Assembly: GCF_000344805.1 (NCBI RefSeq) | Contig: NC_020453.1 | Coordinates: 5,923,001-5,987,000, forward strand | Source: Bradyrhizobium oligotrophicum S58 | Lineage (GTDB): Bacteria; Pseudomonadota; Alphaproteobacteria; Rhizobiales; Xanthobacteraceae | Reading direction: 5' to 3' | Length of the DNA: 64,000 nucleotides | Part shown: positions 18,652 to 28,282 of the stretch, piece by piece | How positions within the stretch are numbered: position 1 is the stretch's first letter | How the letters are laid out: the number at the start of each line of letters is the position of its first letter | Position numbers and translations under genes: made by a program | Notes under the pieces: generated by a model | What the model was told of the DNA's origin: nothing | Database searches by the model: none | What the model saw: the letters and a program-made list of their open reading frames with translations, nothing else

Positions 18652-19863
18652 CTACACGAAGGCGACCTCGATCCGCTTGTCGGAGCGCGAGGTCATGCGG
18701 CAGGCCCGGGAGAAACCGTCGCTGGCGATTGCGAGCTTGAAGTGCTCGGGCACGTCGGCCATCGAGATCACGTCGAGCGACGCCGCCGTCTCGGACAGCG
18801 CCCGAACCGTGCAATCGAAGGACGACCGTCCTGCATTGAACGCGATCTGTCCCGCCTTGAACACCCGCCGCAGCGAAGGCGCGATCGATGGCGCTGCCTC
18901 GACCCATGCGACGCCCCGGTTCCGGCCACTGTCCTTCGCCGAATACATCGCCAGATCGGCACGCTCCAGCAGAGCCTCGAATCGCAGCCCGCGAGCGAGA
19001 TCCGCCGCGCCAAAGCTGGCCGTGACGCGGATCGGTCCGCATGGACTTTCGATCGCAAGGCCCGCGATCGCCATCCGCACCTTTTCGAGCACCGCGAGGC
19101 CGTCGCGGAGACCCGTATGCGGCAGGAGGACACCGAACTCCTCCCCGCCAAGACGGCCGATGGCGTCCGAGGCTCGCAGTACGGCCCGGCAGGCCTCGAC
19201 CACCCTGGATAGGACGAGATCGCCGACGGCGTGGCCGTAGCTGTCGTTCACCAGCTTGAAGTGATCGATGTCGATCAGGGCGCAGGTGAGCTTCTGTCCG
19301 TGCCGCTCGGCGAGCGCCCGCAAACGCTCGCCTTCGTTGCGGAAGGCGCGGCGCGACAGCGCGCCGGTCAGGCCGTCGCGCATGCTCAGATTGCGCAGCA
19401 TCAGCTCGTCGACGGCAATCGCAGCGAGATCCTTCAGCACGTCCACATCATGGGCACTGAACTCACGCGGCGTCGTATCCATGACGCACAAGGTGCCGAT
19501 ATTGACGCCGGAGATGCGAAGCTGCGCGCCGGCATAGAATCGAATGAAGGGCCTGCCGTGGACGAGCACATTATCCGCCAAGCGCTCGTCCCGATGCGTG
19601 TCGGGGATGATCAGGGGCTCGAGCTCCCTGATCGCATAGTTGCACAGCGCCGGCCGGCGCTCGCCCTCGCGATCCGCCATGCCCACGGCCGACTTGAACC
19701 ATTGGCGATGGCCGTCGATCAAGGTCAGCGTCGACATCGGGACGCCGAAGATCTTCCGGCACAGCCCGGTGAGACGATCGAACGCGACCTCACTGGGCGT
19801 ATCGAGAATGTCGAGTTCCGCGAGAGCTTCCAGGCGGCGCGCATCGTCATCATGGACTGACAT
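18652..19863 (-). CDS. diguanylate cyclase: GAF-GGDEF with PilZ-like tail
   Basis: 403 residues from the ATG at 19863, which follows a GAGGAG site. A GAF domain spans about 25-155. A GGDEF domain spans about 160-320 with an intact GGEEF motif at 239-243, so it can make cyclic di-GMP. RASD at 230-233, five residues before GGEEF, fits the RxxD product-inhibition site. The last 70 residues (RRVFKAGQIAFNAGRSSFDC, then VRALSETAASL) resemble the small PilZ domains of rhizobia, though the binding motif is incomplete. No membrane segment is seen, so it is cytoplasmic and may respond to a ligand of the GAF domain. Confidence 0.87.
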   Translation of the reverse strand: MSVHDDDARRLEALAELDILDTPSEVAFDRLTGLCRKIFGVPMSTLTLIDGHRQWFKSAVGMADREGERRPALCNYAIRELEPLIIPDTHRDERLADNVLVHGRPFIRFYAGAQLRISGVNIGTLCVMDTTPREFSAHDVDVLKDLAAIAVDELMLRNLSMRDGLTGALSRRAFRNEGERLRALAERHGQKLTCALIDIDHFKLVNDSYGHAVGDLVLSRVVEACRAVLRASDAIGRLGGEEFGVLLPHTGLRDGLAVLEKVRMAIAGLAIESPCGPIRVTASFGAADLARGLRFEALLERADLAMYSAKDSGRNRGVAWVEAAPSIAPSLRRVFKAGQIAFNAGRSSFDCTVRALSETAASLDVISMADVPEHFKLAIASDGFSRACRMTSRSDKRIEVAFV

Positions 19864-20137
19864 CGGCAACTCCTCGCCGATACCCTGCCGCGGGCGACTT
19901 AACGCCGGATTTAAGAGAAGTATGAGGGAACTCCTAACAGGATCGCGCAAACCGGGAACCGAGCCAAGGACCGGACGGACGCGATGGCACGACGCCCCAG
20001 CCACGTGCTGGTTGAGGCGGACGCCAGGAATGTCCGGACCCGAGGCGGGCCGAGCGCCCGGGAAGAGCCCGACCTCCGGTTCGGGCAAGATCAGCCGCGA
20101 TGGGATCGGGCGTCGCCTCTTCAGTTTTTCGGCATTT

Positions 20138-20600
20138 CGAAAAGAAAACTCTTTCGCTTTTTCGGAATATGTGTTTATCTCCCGGCCATCCCGCCTCAAC
20201 GAGAGGGGCGTTGCGCGCGATCGTCACGACACGCGAGGCGGGGATGCGGTGGCCGCGAGAGATCGCAGCATTCTCTTCGACGAGGGTGCCGACGAACGAT
20301 CGCTTGCGGACGTGAAGTCGTAGCGTCCTGATACCCCGATGCTGGTATCAACCTGGCGCAATGCGAGCGCATTGCGCTGGGGATGGTGGCCAAAAAGCCG
20401 GCGCACCAGGGAGACTGCGTATAAGCGTGAAGACCATCGCGCAGGGAATGCCGGTTACGGCTGCACCTGTGGTACCTGCCGCCTGCATTCTTTTCGCAGG
20501 CGGGCCATGGGTGAGGCCTTCACCCGGCATTCCCTGCGCCCTCTGCATTTCCGGAGGGACGAACTGATCGCAGAGCTCGGGCCTGATCGGCCGCGAGATT
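20138..20600 (+). repeat. dispersed structured element, copy 1
   Basis: First of three copies. Shared parts are a pyrimidine-rich leader, the block starting CCATCCCGCCTCA at about 20186, and a nested-hairpin module at 20439-20539. In the module an outer 16-base-pair stem joins GCGCAGGGAATGCCGG (20439) with its exact complement (20524-20539). Inside are the hairpin CCGCCTGC/GCAGGCGG (20479-20503) and the hairpin GGGTGA/TCACCC (20509-20525). No convincing gene lies in 19864-20943. Confidence 0.8.
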
Positions 20601-20647
20601 ACGTGCTCATGTCGATCGCTGTTTGAGCCGTGAAGCAGCTCCACCCA

Positions 20648-20808
20648 CCGCTGTCGTCCCGGGCAAGCCGTGACGTGCAAGGCGCGTCGCGGCGCCGACC
20701 CGGGACCCATACGCCGCGGCCGATGTGGGGCGCGAGATAGCAACTACCAGCCTGCCTCAAACCACTCCCTGGGGTTATGGGTCCCGGCGTTCGCCGGGAC
20801 GACAGCGG
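20648..20808. repeat. intergenic inverted repeat
   Basis: CCGCTGTCGTCCCGG at 20648 is matched in inverted order by CCGGGACGACAGCGG ending at 20808, with GGGACCCATA/TATGGGTCCC-type pairing inside. The ends resemble those of the repeat at 41643-41770 (CTGTCGTCCC), so the two belong to one family. Confidence 0.7.
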
Positions 20809-20840
20809 GGTTTGTGGCACAAGCGTTCCGTCTCACCATG

Positions 20841-20862
20841 CGTCATTGCGAGCGCAATGACG
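20841..20862. repeat. short perfect hairpin
   Basis: CGTCATTGC-GAGC-GCAATGACG, a perfect 9-base-pair stem with a 4-nt loop. It shares the GTCATTGCGAG end with the repeat at 44883-44962. Confidence 0.6.
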
Positions 20863-20943
20863 AGGAGAGATGCACCGAAGGAGAGATGCAATGACGGAGG
20901 AGAGACGATGCATTATCCTCACGCCCTCCTCCACCCTGCCCCG

Positions 20944-22608
20944 CTACGGCGCGCAACTGAAGCTCGCGGCCTGCTCGACCGGACCCGATTTGTAGCGCGG
21001 CCAGGCCGGCCAGCGGCACAACGGCAGGCTGCGCGTGACCGTGAACGCCGGCGCTTCGATCTTCTGCTCCGCGACATGCAGATCGCCCGGCGCCTTGCTG
21101 GTCTCGACCCAGTCCACCAGCACGCTCAGCATGTCGACATTGGCCGGCGCGCCGTTGCCGACGTGATCGACGCCCGGCGCGGTGTAGAGCCGCACGAACG
21201 CCGAGGTCTCCGCCTTGCCGAGCTTGCGCTCCACGCTCTCGAAATAGCGGATGCCGGCATAGGGGCTCTGCGCGTAGTCGGCCAGATGCTCGAGCATCAC
21301 CAGCTTGCCGCCATGGTCGCGGAAGCGGCTGAGATCGGGATCGGTGGAGTCCATCAGCTGCGAGACCTGCAGCAGACGGTCCTTGTAATCCTCCGGCCGA
21401 TATCTGGTGACATCGAGCTTCGGATCGCGCGCGAATACATATTGCGTGCCGCCGGCGCCGAACACCCAGGCGATGCCGTTGGCGGGCGTCGGTGGCTGCG
21501 TCGGCGCCGCCTTGCCGAGCCACCACGAGATCCACCCGCCGGCCGAGGCGAAGCCCTCGGTGTCCTCGCCGGAGACGCCCCAGCCCGGATAATCGTCGAG
21601 CCCGTTGGCCAGGGCAAACGAGAACTTGTAGGGCGCGTGCAAGGTCGTGATCGCCTGGATCTGCGCATCGTTCAGACAGGCGTCGCCACTCTTGCCGTCG
21701 GGGCAGCGCAGGCTCTCCGGCTTGAAGCTCGCCTTGCAGCCGACGGCGTCGGCGACCAGCCCGTCCTCGACGCCATCAGCCTTGTCGCAGCTCTTGCGCA
21801 CAGCATCCGCCACCAGCTTGACCTGCGCCGGGCTGATCCATCCCTCGCCCATCGTGACCAGCCCGCCACGCGTGCCGGCATGCTGCAGCCCGACCCAGTT
21901 GATCACGGGCACGCGGGCAAAGATGCCGTCGAAATCGTCGGGATAGCGCTGCGCCATGGTCAGCGCCTCGCGGCCGCCCTCGGAGGAGCCCATGAAGTAC
22001 ATTCGTTCCGGCGTCCTGCCGTAGGCACGCTGGACAATGGCAACGGCCGCATCGCGCACCTTCTTGTAGGCAACGTGCGCGAAGTTCTCGAACGCCTCGT
22101 CGTTGAGCGCGAAGGTCTGCGGCGGCTCGCCCGGCTTCGCCTCATGGCCGGAATCGGTGCCGTAGGTGACGAAGCCGCGCGCGAGCGGCGAAGGCTTGTC
22201 GAACGGATAGGCCGGCGGCAGGCCGAGCCCCGTGATCAGGACGCCGTTGAAACCGCCGCCGCCATATTGCAGCGAGCGGCCGTTCCAGTCGCTGGGAAGA
22301 TTGACCTCGAACTTGATTGGAGGCGCCGCCGGATCCTTCGGCTCGATATGCCCGAGCACCTTGCAGAAGGCGGGATTGGCCGGAACGACACGCGCGGCCG
22401 GCGAGCCCGCCTTTTCGGCGACGGACAACTCCGACGGTGTCTGCATCGCGGCCGTATCGATCCGCACCGCGCCATCGGACATGCCGGCCAATCCGCTACA
22501 GGTCGTCGCGGCGTCGCCGAGCCAGGTTGCGGCGCTAGCGCAAGACAGCCCGGTCAGCGAGCTCAAAACAGCCATTGCGCTCGCGCGAGGCAAGCTCGTC
22601 CATCTCAT
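20944..22608 (-). CDS. tannase/feruloyl esterase family protein
   Basis: 554 residues with an N-terminal signal peptide of about 27 residues. The nucleophile elbow is YFMGSSEGGREAL with Ser209, and the catalytic His is in GVDHVGNG near the C-terminus. In the fungal and bacterial relatives I know, the Ser and His are flanked by two Cys that form a disulfide (CS-D-HC); here those positions are Ser208 and Val, so both are lost together. It hydrolyses esters of phenolic acids in the periplasm or outside the cell. It lies 96 bases after pobA on the same strand and is probably in its operon, supplying phenolic acids. Confidence 0.85.
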   Translation of the reverse strand: MRWTSLPRASAMAVLSSLTGLSCASAATWLGDAATTCSGLAGMSDGAVRIDTAAMQTPSELSVAEKAGSPAARVVPANPAFCKVLGHIEPKDPAAPPIKFEVNLPSDWNGRSLQYGGGGFNGVLITGLGLPPAYPFDKPSPLARGFVTYGTDSGHEAKPGEPPQTFALNDEAFENFAHVAYKKVRDAAVAIVQRAYGRTPERMYFMGSSEGGREALTMAQRYPDDFDGIFARVPVINWVGLQHAGTRGGLVTMGEGWISPAQVKLVADAVRKSCDKADGVEDGLVADAVGCKASFKPESLRCPDGKSGDACLNDAQIQAITTLHAPYKFSFALANGLDDYPGWGVSGEDTEGFASAGGWISWWLGKAAPTQPPTPANGIAWVFGAGGTQYVFARDPKLDVTRYRPEDYKDRLLQVSQLMDSTDPDLSRFRDHGGKLVMLEHLADYAQSPYAGIRYFESVERKLGKAETSAFVRLYTAPGVDHVGNGAPANVDMLSVLVDWVETSKAPGDLHVAEQKIEAPAFTVTRSLPLCRWPAWPRYKSGPVEQAASFSCAP

Positions 22609-22704
22609 GGTCAGTTCCTTCCCTCGACGGTCCCGTTGGGCCGGGACCTCTCATCCGCGCCGAGCCAGCGCGGATTCGCTTCGGCTGTTGTAGCAGGCCT
22701 TCAG

Positions 22705-23925
<1,221 letters not shown>

Positions 23926-23982
23926 TCAGTCGCGGATTCTAGCAAGAAACGCGCTTTGTCACTTGGATGGACGCTGCATTCT

Positions 23983-23999
23983 CTTGCACTTTTCCGACA
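23983..23999 (-). promoter_or_regulatory. 17-base site upstream of pobA
   Basis: On the minus strand TGTCGGAAAAGTGCAAG, identical base for base to the site at 24990-25006. The gap to a TAGAAT -10 element is 41 bases, and the -35 region is poor (AAGTGA), as expected for an activator-dependent promoter. The AraC-family protein encoded next door is the obvious candidate to bind it. Confidence 0.75.
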
Positions 24000-24048
24000 C
24001 CATGCCGCGCTGCAAAAGGAGCGTGACGGCGGTATCCGGCTGCGCCGC

Positions 24049-24969
24049 TCAGTGCGCCGCAAGCGCGGTGCTGTCACTAACGCCCATCGCACGGCGGTAG
24101 TCGCGCGGGCTCGCCCCGGTATGGCGCTTGAAGAAACGGCAGAAATAGGCCGGGTCCTTGAAGCCGAGCTCGAACGCCAGCTTCGAGACCGGCGCTGCAA
24201 TATAGGTGAGCCGCCGGCACGCCTCGCGCGCGAGCCGCGCATGGACGATGTCGAGCGCGGACTGGCCGGTCTCGGCCCGCGTCAACCGGTTGAGCCGCTC
24301 CGGCGTCATGCCGAGCTCGTCGGCATAGCGCGCCACCGACCAGTGATCGCGGTGACGCGCCTCGACCAGCACGATGAAGCGCGTGAACAGATCAGCATGC
24401 CCGCTGCCGCGCCGCGCGCCCTGCGACTGCCGCGCGCTCTGCTGCGCCAGGCGCCACACGATCGATCGTCCGAGCCAATGCGGCACCGGCGACGCCGCGG
24501 AATCGGCGGCGGCGAACTCATCGGCAAGGTCGACGAACAGCGCGCCGATCCGGCCCGTCGCAACGGCCTGCGGCTCCAGATGAAGGATTTGCGGCGCTGC
24601 AAACAAGTCGCGCAACGCCTCGCCGGTCGCCGGCACGTCGCCCTCGATCACGGCCCGCGGGTTGAACGTCAGCACATGGCCGTCGGTGTCGCGCGAGAAA
24701 CGGAAGGCGTGGACCACGCCGGGGGGAATGATCACGGCGACCGGACCGGTGCAGCGCTCGCGGCTTTCGTCCAAGGCGATCTCCGCCGGGCCGGAGGCGA
24801 CCCAGAGGATCTGGTGCAGGCCCTGATGGGTATGGGCCTCGATCTCCCAGCGATAGAGCTTGCTGCGCACCTGGATCGGCTCGATGTGCAGCATGTCCGG
24901 CTGTGCGGCGGAGGCCTCGCCGTACAGCGCGAACGCGGGGATCGACGGCTTGGTGCGAAAGCGCGGCAT
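24049..24969 (-). CDS. AraC-family regulator, probably PobR-type
   Basis: 306 residues. The N-terminal half is a cupin-like sensor (EIEAHTHQGLHQILWV near residues 42-57, then IPPGVVHAFRFSRD). The C-terminal 100 residues hold two helix-turn-helix motifs (YADELGMTPERLNRLTRAETG, given here as about 215-235, and KLAFELGFKDPAYFCRFFKR). AraC-type PobR proteins activate pobA with 4-hydroxybenzoate as effector in several proteobacteria. It lies between pobA and the P450, and the same 17-base site occurs in both target promoters, one of them 21 bases from its own start. Confidence 0.88.
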   Translation of the reverse strand: MPRFRTKPSIPAFALYGEASAAQPDMLHIEPIQVRSKLYRWEIEAHTHQGLHQILWVASGPAEIALDESRERCTGPVAVIIPPGVVHAFRFSRDTDGHVLTFNPRAVIEGDVPATGEALRDLFAAPQILHLEPQAVATGRIGALFVDLADEFAAADSAASPVPHWLGRSIVWRLAQQSARQSQGARRGSGHADLFTRFIVLVEARHRDHWSVARYADELGMTPERLNRLTRAETGQSALDIVHARLAREACRRLTYIAAPVSKLAFELGFKDPAYFCRFFKRHTGASPRDYRRAMGVSDSTALAAH

Positions 24970-24989
24970 GAGCGTGAGCTAAACCAGAA

Positions 24990-25006
24990 TGTCGGAAAAG
25001 TGCAAG
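24990..25006 (+). promoter_or_regulatory. 17-base site upstream of the P450 gene
   Basis: TGTCGGAAAAGTGCAAG on the plus strand, identical to the pobA site and in the same orientation relative to transcription. The gap to TAGATC (25050-25055), the likely -10, is 43 bases against 41 at pobA, and both promoters continue with GTGAAAAG or CTGAAAAG. It also lies 21 bases before the AraC gene on the other strand, so it could serve autoregulation. Confidence 0.72.
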
Positions 25007-25102
25007 TCTTGACCGGCGTTCGTGTCTCACGCCGCGGCCACGGCTCGGCTAGATCAGTGAAAAGAACAACAATGACCACACTCAATGGAGAGGAGGCCCA
25101 AG

Positions 25103-26266
25103 ATGTTCACGTTCGACCCCTATTCGCCCGCGGTCGATGCCGACCCGTTCCCGTTCTACAAGACCCTGCGCGACGAGCACCCCTGCTTCTGGAGCCCTCA
25201 GGCTCAAGTGTGGATCCTGTCGCGCTATGCCGATGTCGCGGCGGCCGGCACCAACTGGCAGACCTATTCCTCCGCCAAGGGCAACCTGATGACCGAGCTG
25301 CCGAACCGCGCCGGCGCGACGCTCGGCACCACCGATCCGCCGCGCCACGACCGGCTGCGCGGCCTCGTCCAGCACGCCTTCATGAAGCGCAATCTCGAGA
25401 GCCTGTCCGGTCCCATTCGCGACATCGCGCGCGACAGCGCCGAGGCGCTGCGCGGCCAGGACCGCTTCGACTTCATCGAGGCCTTCTCCTCGAAGTTCAC
25501 GGTGCGCGTGCTGTTCGCAGCGCTGGGACTGCCGCTCGGTGACGAGCAGACGGTGCGCGACAAGGCGGTGCTGATGGTGCAGAGCGATCCGGTGAGCCGC
25601 GCCAAGGGACCGCAGCACATCGCGGCCTACAATTGGATGCAGGACTACGCGGCCGGCATCATTGCCGAACGGCGCGCGCGACCGCAGAACGATCTGATCT
25701 CGCATTTCAGCATGGCCGAGATCGACGGCGACAAGCTCGACGAGCGCGAGGTGCTGCTGACCACGACGACCTTGATCATGGCCGGCATCGAGTCCCTCGG
25801 CGGCTTCATGAGCATGCTGGCCTACAACCTTGCCGATCACGCCGAGGCGCGCCAGGCCGTGGTCGCCAATCCCGATCTGCTGGCAGATGCCGTGGAGGAG
25901 TCGCTGCGCTTCAACACCTCGGCCCAGCGCTTCCGCCGCTGCCTGCAGAAGGACGTCCCCCTGCACGGCCAGACCATGCGCGAGGGCGATTTCGTCTGCC
26001 TCGCCTACGGCTCCGCCAATCGCGACGAACGCCAGTTCGCCAATCCCGATGTCTACGACATCAGGCGCAAACCGCGCGGCCATCTCGGCTTCGGCGGCGG
26101 CGTGCACGCCTGCCTTGGCTCCGCGATCGCGCGCATGGCAATCAAGATCGCCTTCGACGAGTTGCACAAGGTGGTGCCGAACTATCGCCGTACCCAGGAG
26201 CAGCTGCCCTGGATGCCGTCCTCGACGTTCCGCAGCCCGATGTATCTGGAGTTGGCGGTGCATTGA
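25103..26266 (+). CDS. cytochrome P450, probable aromatic acid oxidase
   Basis: 387 residues from the ATG at 25103, which has a GGAGAGGAGG site that would be coding if the ATG at 25085 were used. The heme motif is HLGFGGGVHACLG with Cys337; the ExxR motif is in VEESLR; the I-helix reads LIMAGIESLGG, with Ser where most P450s have the conserved Thr. The stretch YGSANRDERQF..PDVYDI..RKPRGH recalls CYP199A enzymes of Rhodopseudomonas, which O-demethylate 4-methoxybenzoate. No ferredoxin or reductase gene is nearby. The promoter site shared with pobA supports production of 4-hydroxybenzoate. Confidence 0.87.
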   Translation: MFTFDPYSPAVDADPFPFYKTLRDEHPCFWSPQAQVWILSRYADVAAAGTNWQTYSSAKGNLMTELPNRAGATLGTTDPPRHDRLRGLVQHAFMKRNLESLSGPIRDIARDSAEALRGQDRFDFIEAFSSKFTVRVLFAALGLPLGDEQTVRDKAVLMVQSDPVSRAKGPQHIAAYNWMQDYAAGIIAERRARPQNDLISHFSMAEIDGDKLDEREVLLTTTTLIMAGIESLGGFMSMLAYNLADHAEARQAVVANPDLLADAVEESLRFNTSAQRFRRCLQKDVPLHGQTMREGDFVCLAYGSANRDERQFANPDVYDIRRKPRGHLGFGGGVHACLGSAIARMAIKIAFDELHKVVPNYRRTQEQLPWMPSSTFRSPMYLELAVH

Positions 26267-26324
26267 TCAGGAGACGCGGCAGGCGTCGAACGAGATATGA
26301 GGAGAATGACTTGGCTTCGGCGCG

Positions 26325-26540
26325 TAGACCATCTCCCTCGTAGGAGAGAGGTAGGAACATCTCATGGCGAACGCAGTGCACCCTCCCTCCTTGCGGGAGA
26401 GGGTGCACTGAGATGCGAAGCATCGCAGGCGGGTGAGGGTCTGCATCCGCATGCGCTTATGCGGAGAGAGCCCCCTCACCCGGCTCGCATTTCGCTCCGC
26501 TCATGCGCTCCACCCTCTCCCGCAAGGCGAGAGGGTACAC
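26325..26540. repeat. intergenic inverted repeat cluster
   Basis: CCTTGCGGGAGAGGGTG near 26388 is matched in inverted order by CACCCTCTCCCGCAAGG near 26510, with GGCGGGTGAGGG/CCCCTCACCCGGC-type pairing between. The 375-base gap 26267-26641 holds this repeat and no gene I can support. The same CCCTCTCCC theme recurs at 45012, 51327 and 63424. Confidence 0.65.
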
Positions 26541-26641
26541 CGATCGGGTGGTTACTGATCGAATCCAACTAACGCCGCAGCCCGTCTAGGGCCGCGAGAG
26601 GAGAACTCGAACAAACCCACATGACCGAGCCCATCAGCAGC

Positions 26642-27760
26642 TCAAACCAGCTCACCCAGATCGGCGGCGTTGAAGCCCTTGAGCCCCGCCTTGTCACCCG
26701 ACTTGATCTTGGCGACCCAGTCGGAATCGCTGATCAGCGCGCGGCCGACGGCGATGAGATCGAACTCGTCCTTGGCCATGCGCTCCAGCAGCGCGTCGAG
26801 ATCGGCCGTCGTCGACGGTTTGCCGGCGAACGCCGAGAAGAAGTCACCGGCGAGGCCAACCGAGCCGACGCTGATGGTTGCGGCGCCGGTGATCTTCTTG
26901 GCCCAGCCCGCGAAGTTGAGCCCCTTGTCGCCGTCGACATCCGGGAATTCCGGTTCCCAGAAGCGCCGCTGCGAGCAGTGCAGGATATCGACGCCGGCAT
27001 CGACCAGCGGCTGCAGCCAGTCGGCCATCAGCGCCGGGGTTTCGGCGAGACGGGCCGCATAGTCCTGCTGCTTCCATTGGCTGACGCGCAGGATGATCGG
27101 GAAATCGGAGCCGACGGCCTTGCGGATCGCGGCGACGATCTCGCCGGCGAAGCGCGAGCGCTCCTTGATGGTCGGGCCGCCATAGCGGTCCTCGCGCTTG
27201 TTGGTGCCCGACCAGAAGAACTCGTCCACCAGATAGCCGTGCGCGCCGTGAACCTCGACCGTGTCGAAGCCGATCCGCTTGGCGTCAACAGCAGCCTGCG
27301 CGAAAGCCGCGACGGTGTCGGCGATGTCGTTCTCGGTCATCGTGTTGCCGCGCGGCTTGTCCGGCGCAACCAGCCCGGACGGGCTCTCGACCGGCGCGTC
27401 GGGCTCCCAGCGGCTCATGCCCTTCGTCGAGCCGGTATGCCAGATCTGCGGCCCCATGCGGCCGCCGGCGGCGTGCACGGCGCTCGCGATGCTCTGCCAG
27501 CCGGCCAGCGCTGCGTCGCCATGGAAGAACGGGATGCCTGGCTCGTTGCGCGACGCCGGGCGGTTGATGACGGTCCCTTCGGACAGGATCAGCCCCACCC
27601 CGCCTTCGGCGCGGCGGCGGTAATAGGCGGTGTTGGCCTCGCCGGGAATTCCCTTCGGCGCCGCATTGCGCGTCATCGGCGCCATGACGATGCGGTTCTT
27701 CAGCTCCAGCGTCTTCAGACGAAACGGACGAAACAGCACGCTGGTATCGAGGTCGGACAT
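26642..27760 (-). CDS. old yellow enzyme family NADH:flavin oxidoreductase
   Basis: 372 residues forming an FMN-binding TIM barrel. KNRIVMAPMTRNAA near residue 20, GFDTVEVHGAHGYLVDEF with a candidate substrate His near 185, NKREDRYGG, and DLIAVGRALISD near the end are family hallmarks. These enzymes reduce activated alkenes, quinones and nitro-compounds. It is divergent from an HxlR-family regulator 103 bases away, and the gap holds palindromes. Quinones formed from catechols could be its physiological targets, which is an inference. Confidence 0.9.
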   Translation of the reverse strand: MSDLDTSVLFRPFRLKTLELKNRIVMAPMTRNAAPKGIPGEANTAYYRRRAEGGVGLILSEGTVINRPASRNEPGIPFFHGDAALAGWQSIASAVHAAGGRMGPQIWHTGSTKGMSRWEPDAPVESPSGLVAPDKPRGNTMTENDIADTVAAFAQAAVDAKRIGFDTVEVHGAHGYLVDEFFWSGTNKREDRYGGPTIKERSRFAGEIVAAIRKAVGSDFPIILRVSQWKQQDYAARLAETPALMADWLQPLVDAGVDILHCSQRRFWEPEFPDVDGDKGLNFAGWAKKITGAATISVGSVGLAGDFFSAFAGKPSTTADLDALLERMAKDEFDLIAVGRALISDSDWVAKIKSGDKAGLKGFNAADLGELV

Positions 27761-27792
27761 TCAGGGAGCTCCATTGCGTTCGGAACCGCTCC

Positions 27793-27847
27793 AGTATACT
27801 TCGTAAACCTGAAGTCAATCAGGCACCCGAAGTCGCTCAGGTATACC
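27793..27847. promoter_or_regulatory. candidate operator region between OYE and HxlR genes
   Basis: Two perfect 8-base palindromes, AGTATACT (27793-27800) and GGTATACC (27840-27847), flank the inverted repeat CCTGA-AGTCAA-TCAGG (27808-27823) in the 103-base divergent gap. HxlR-type repressors commonly bind such short palindromes in divergent promoters. Confidence 0.55.
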
Positions 27848-27863
27848 CGAGGAAACCACCATC

Positions 27864-28265
27864 GTGACCGATGTGTCGACGTCCGAGACCGCCCCGCCTC
27901 GCTGCAAGCCGCAGCACTTCTCCTCGGAATGCCCGAGCCGGGTGCTGATCGACCAGATCGCCGACAAATGGTCGATGATGGTGTTGGCCGTGCTCGACTC
28001 CGGGCCGCTGCGCTTCAACGCGATCAAGAAGCAGCTCGAGGGCGTGACCCAGAAGGCGCTGACTCAATGCCTGCGCCGTCTCGAGCGCAACGGCCTGGTG
28101 GCACGCGAGGTGATCGCGGACTCGCCGGTCGCGGTCCAATACGAGATCACGCCACTCGGCCGCACCTTGCAGCCGCCGTTCCGCGCGCTCTATGCCTGGA
28201 CGATCGCCAAGATGCCGGAGGTCGAGCAGGCACGTCAGGCCTTCGACCAGCGCCGGGCGCGCTGA
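27864..28265 (+). CDS. HxlR-family transcriptional regulator
   Basis: 133 residues with the single winged-helix HxlR domain: CPSRVLIDQIADKWSMMVLA near residues 24-43, LRFNAIKKQLEGVTQKALTQ as recognition region, and VQYEITPLGRTL. A Cys at the usual N-terminal position (Cys24) and one at about 14 could sense electrophiles or quinones, as in YodB and QsrR. It is divergent from the old yellow enzyme gene and probably controls it. The start GTG/ATG region follows GAGGAAACC. Confidence 0.88.
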   Translation: MTDVSTSETAPPRCKPQHFSSECPSRVLIDQIADKWSMMVLAVLDSGPLRFNAIKKQLEGVTQKALTQCLRRLERNGLVAREVIADSPVAVQYEITPLGRTLQPPFRALYAWTIAKMPEVEQARQAFDQRRAR

Positions 28266-28282
28266 TCCGAAGCAGCCGCGCG

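Noticed and set aside
23941..23965. Possible sigma-54 promoter (TTGCT) upstream of pobA
   Set aside because: The -24 half lacks the essential GG; a sigma-70-like TAGAAT with an activator site explains the region better.
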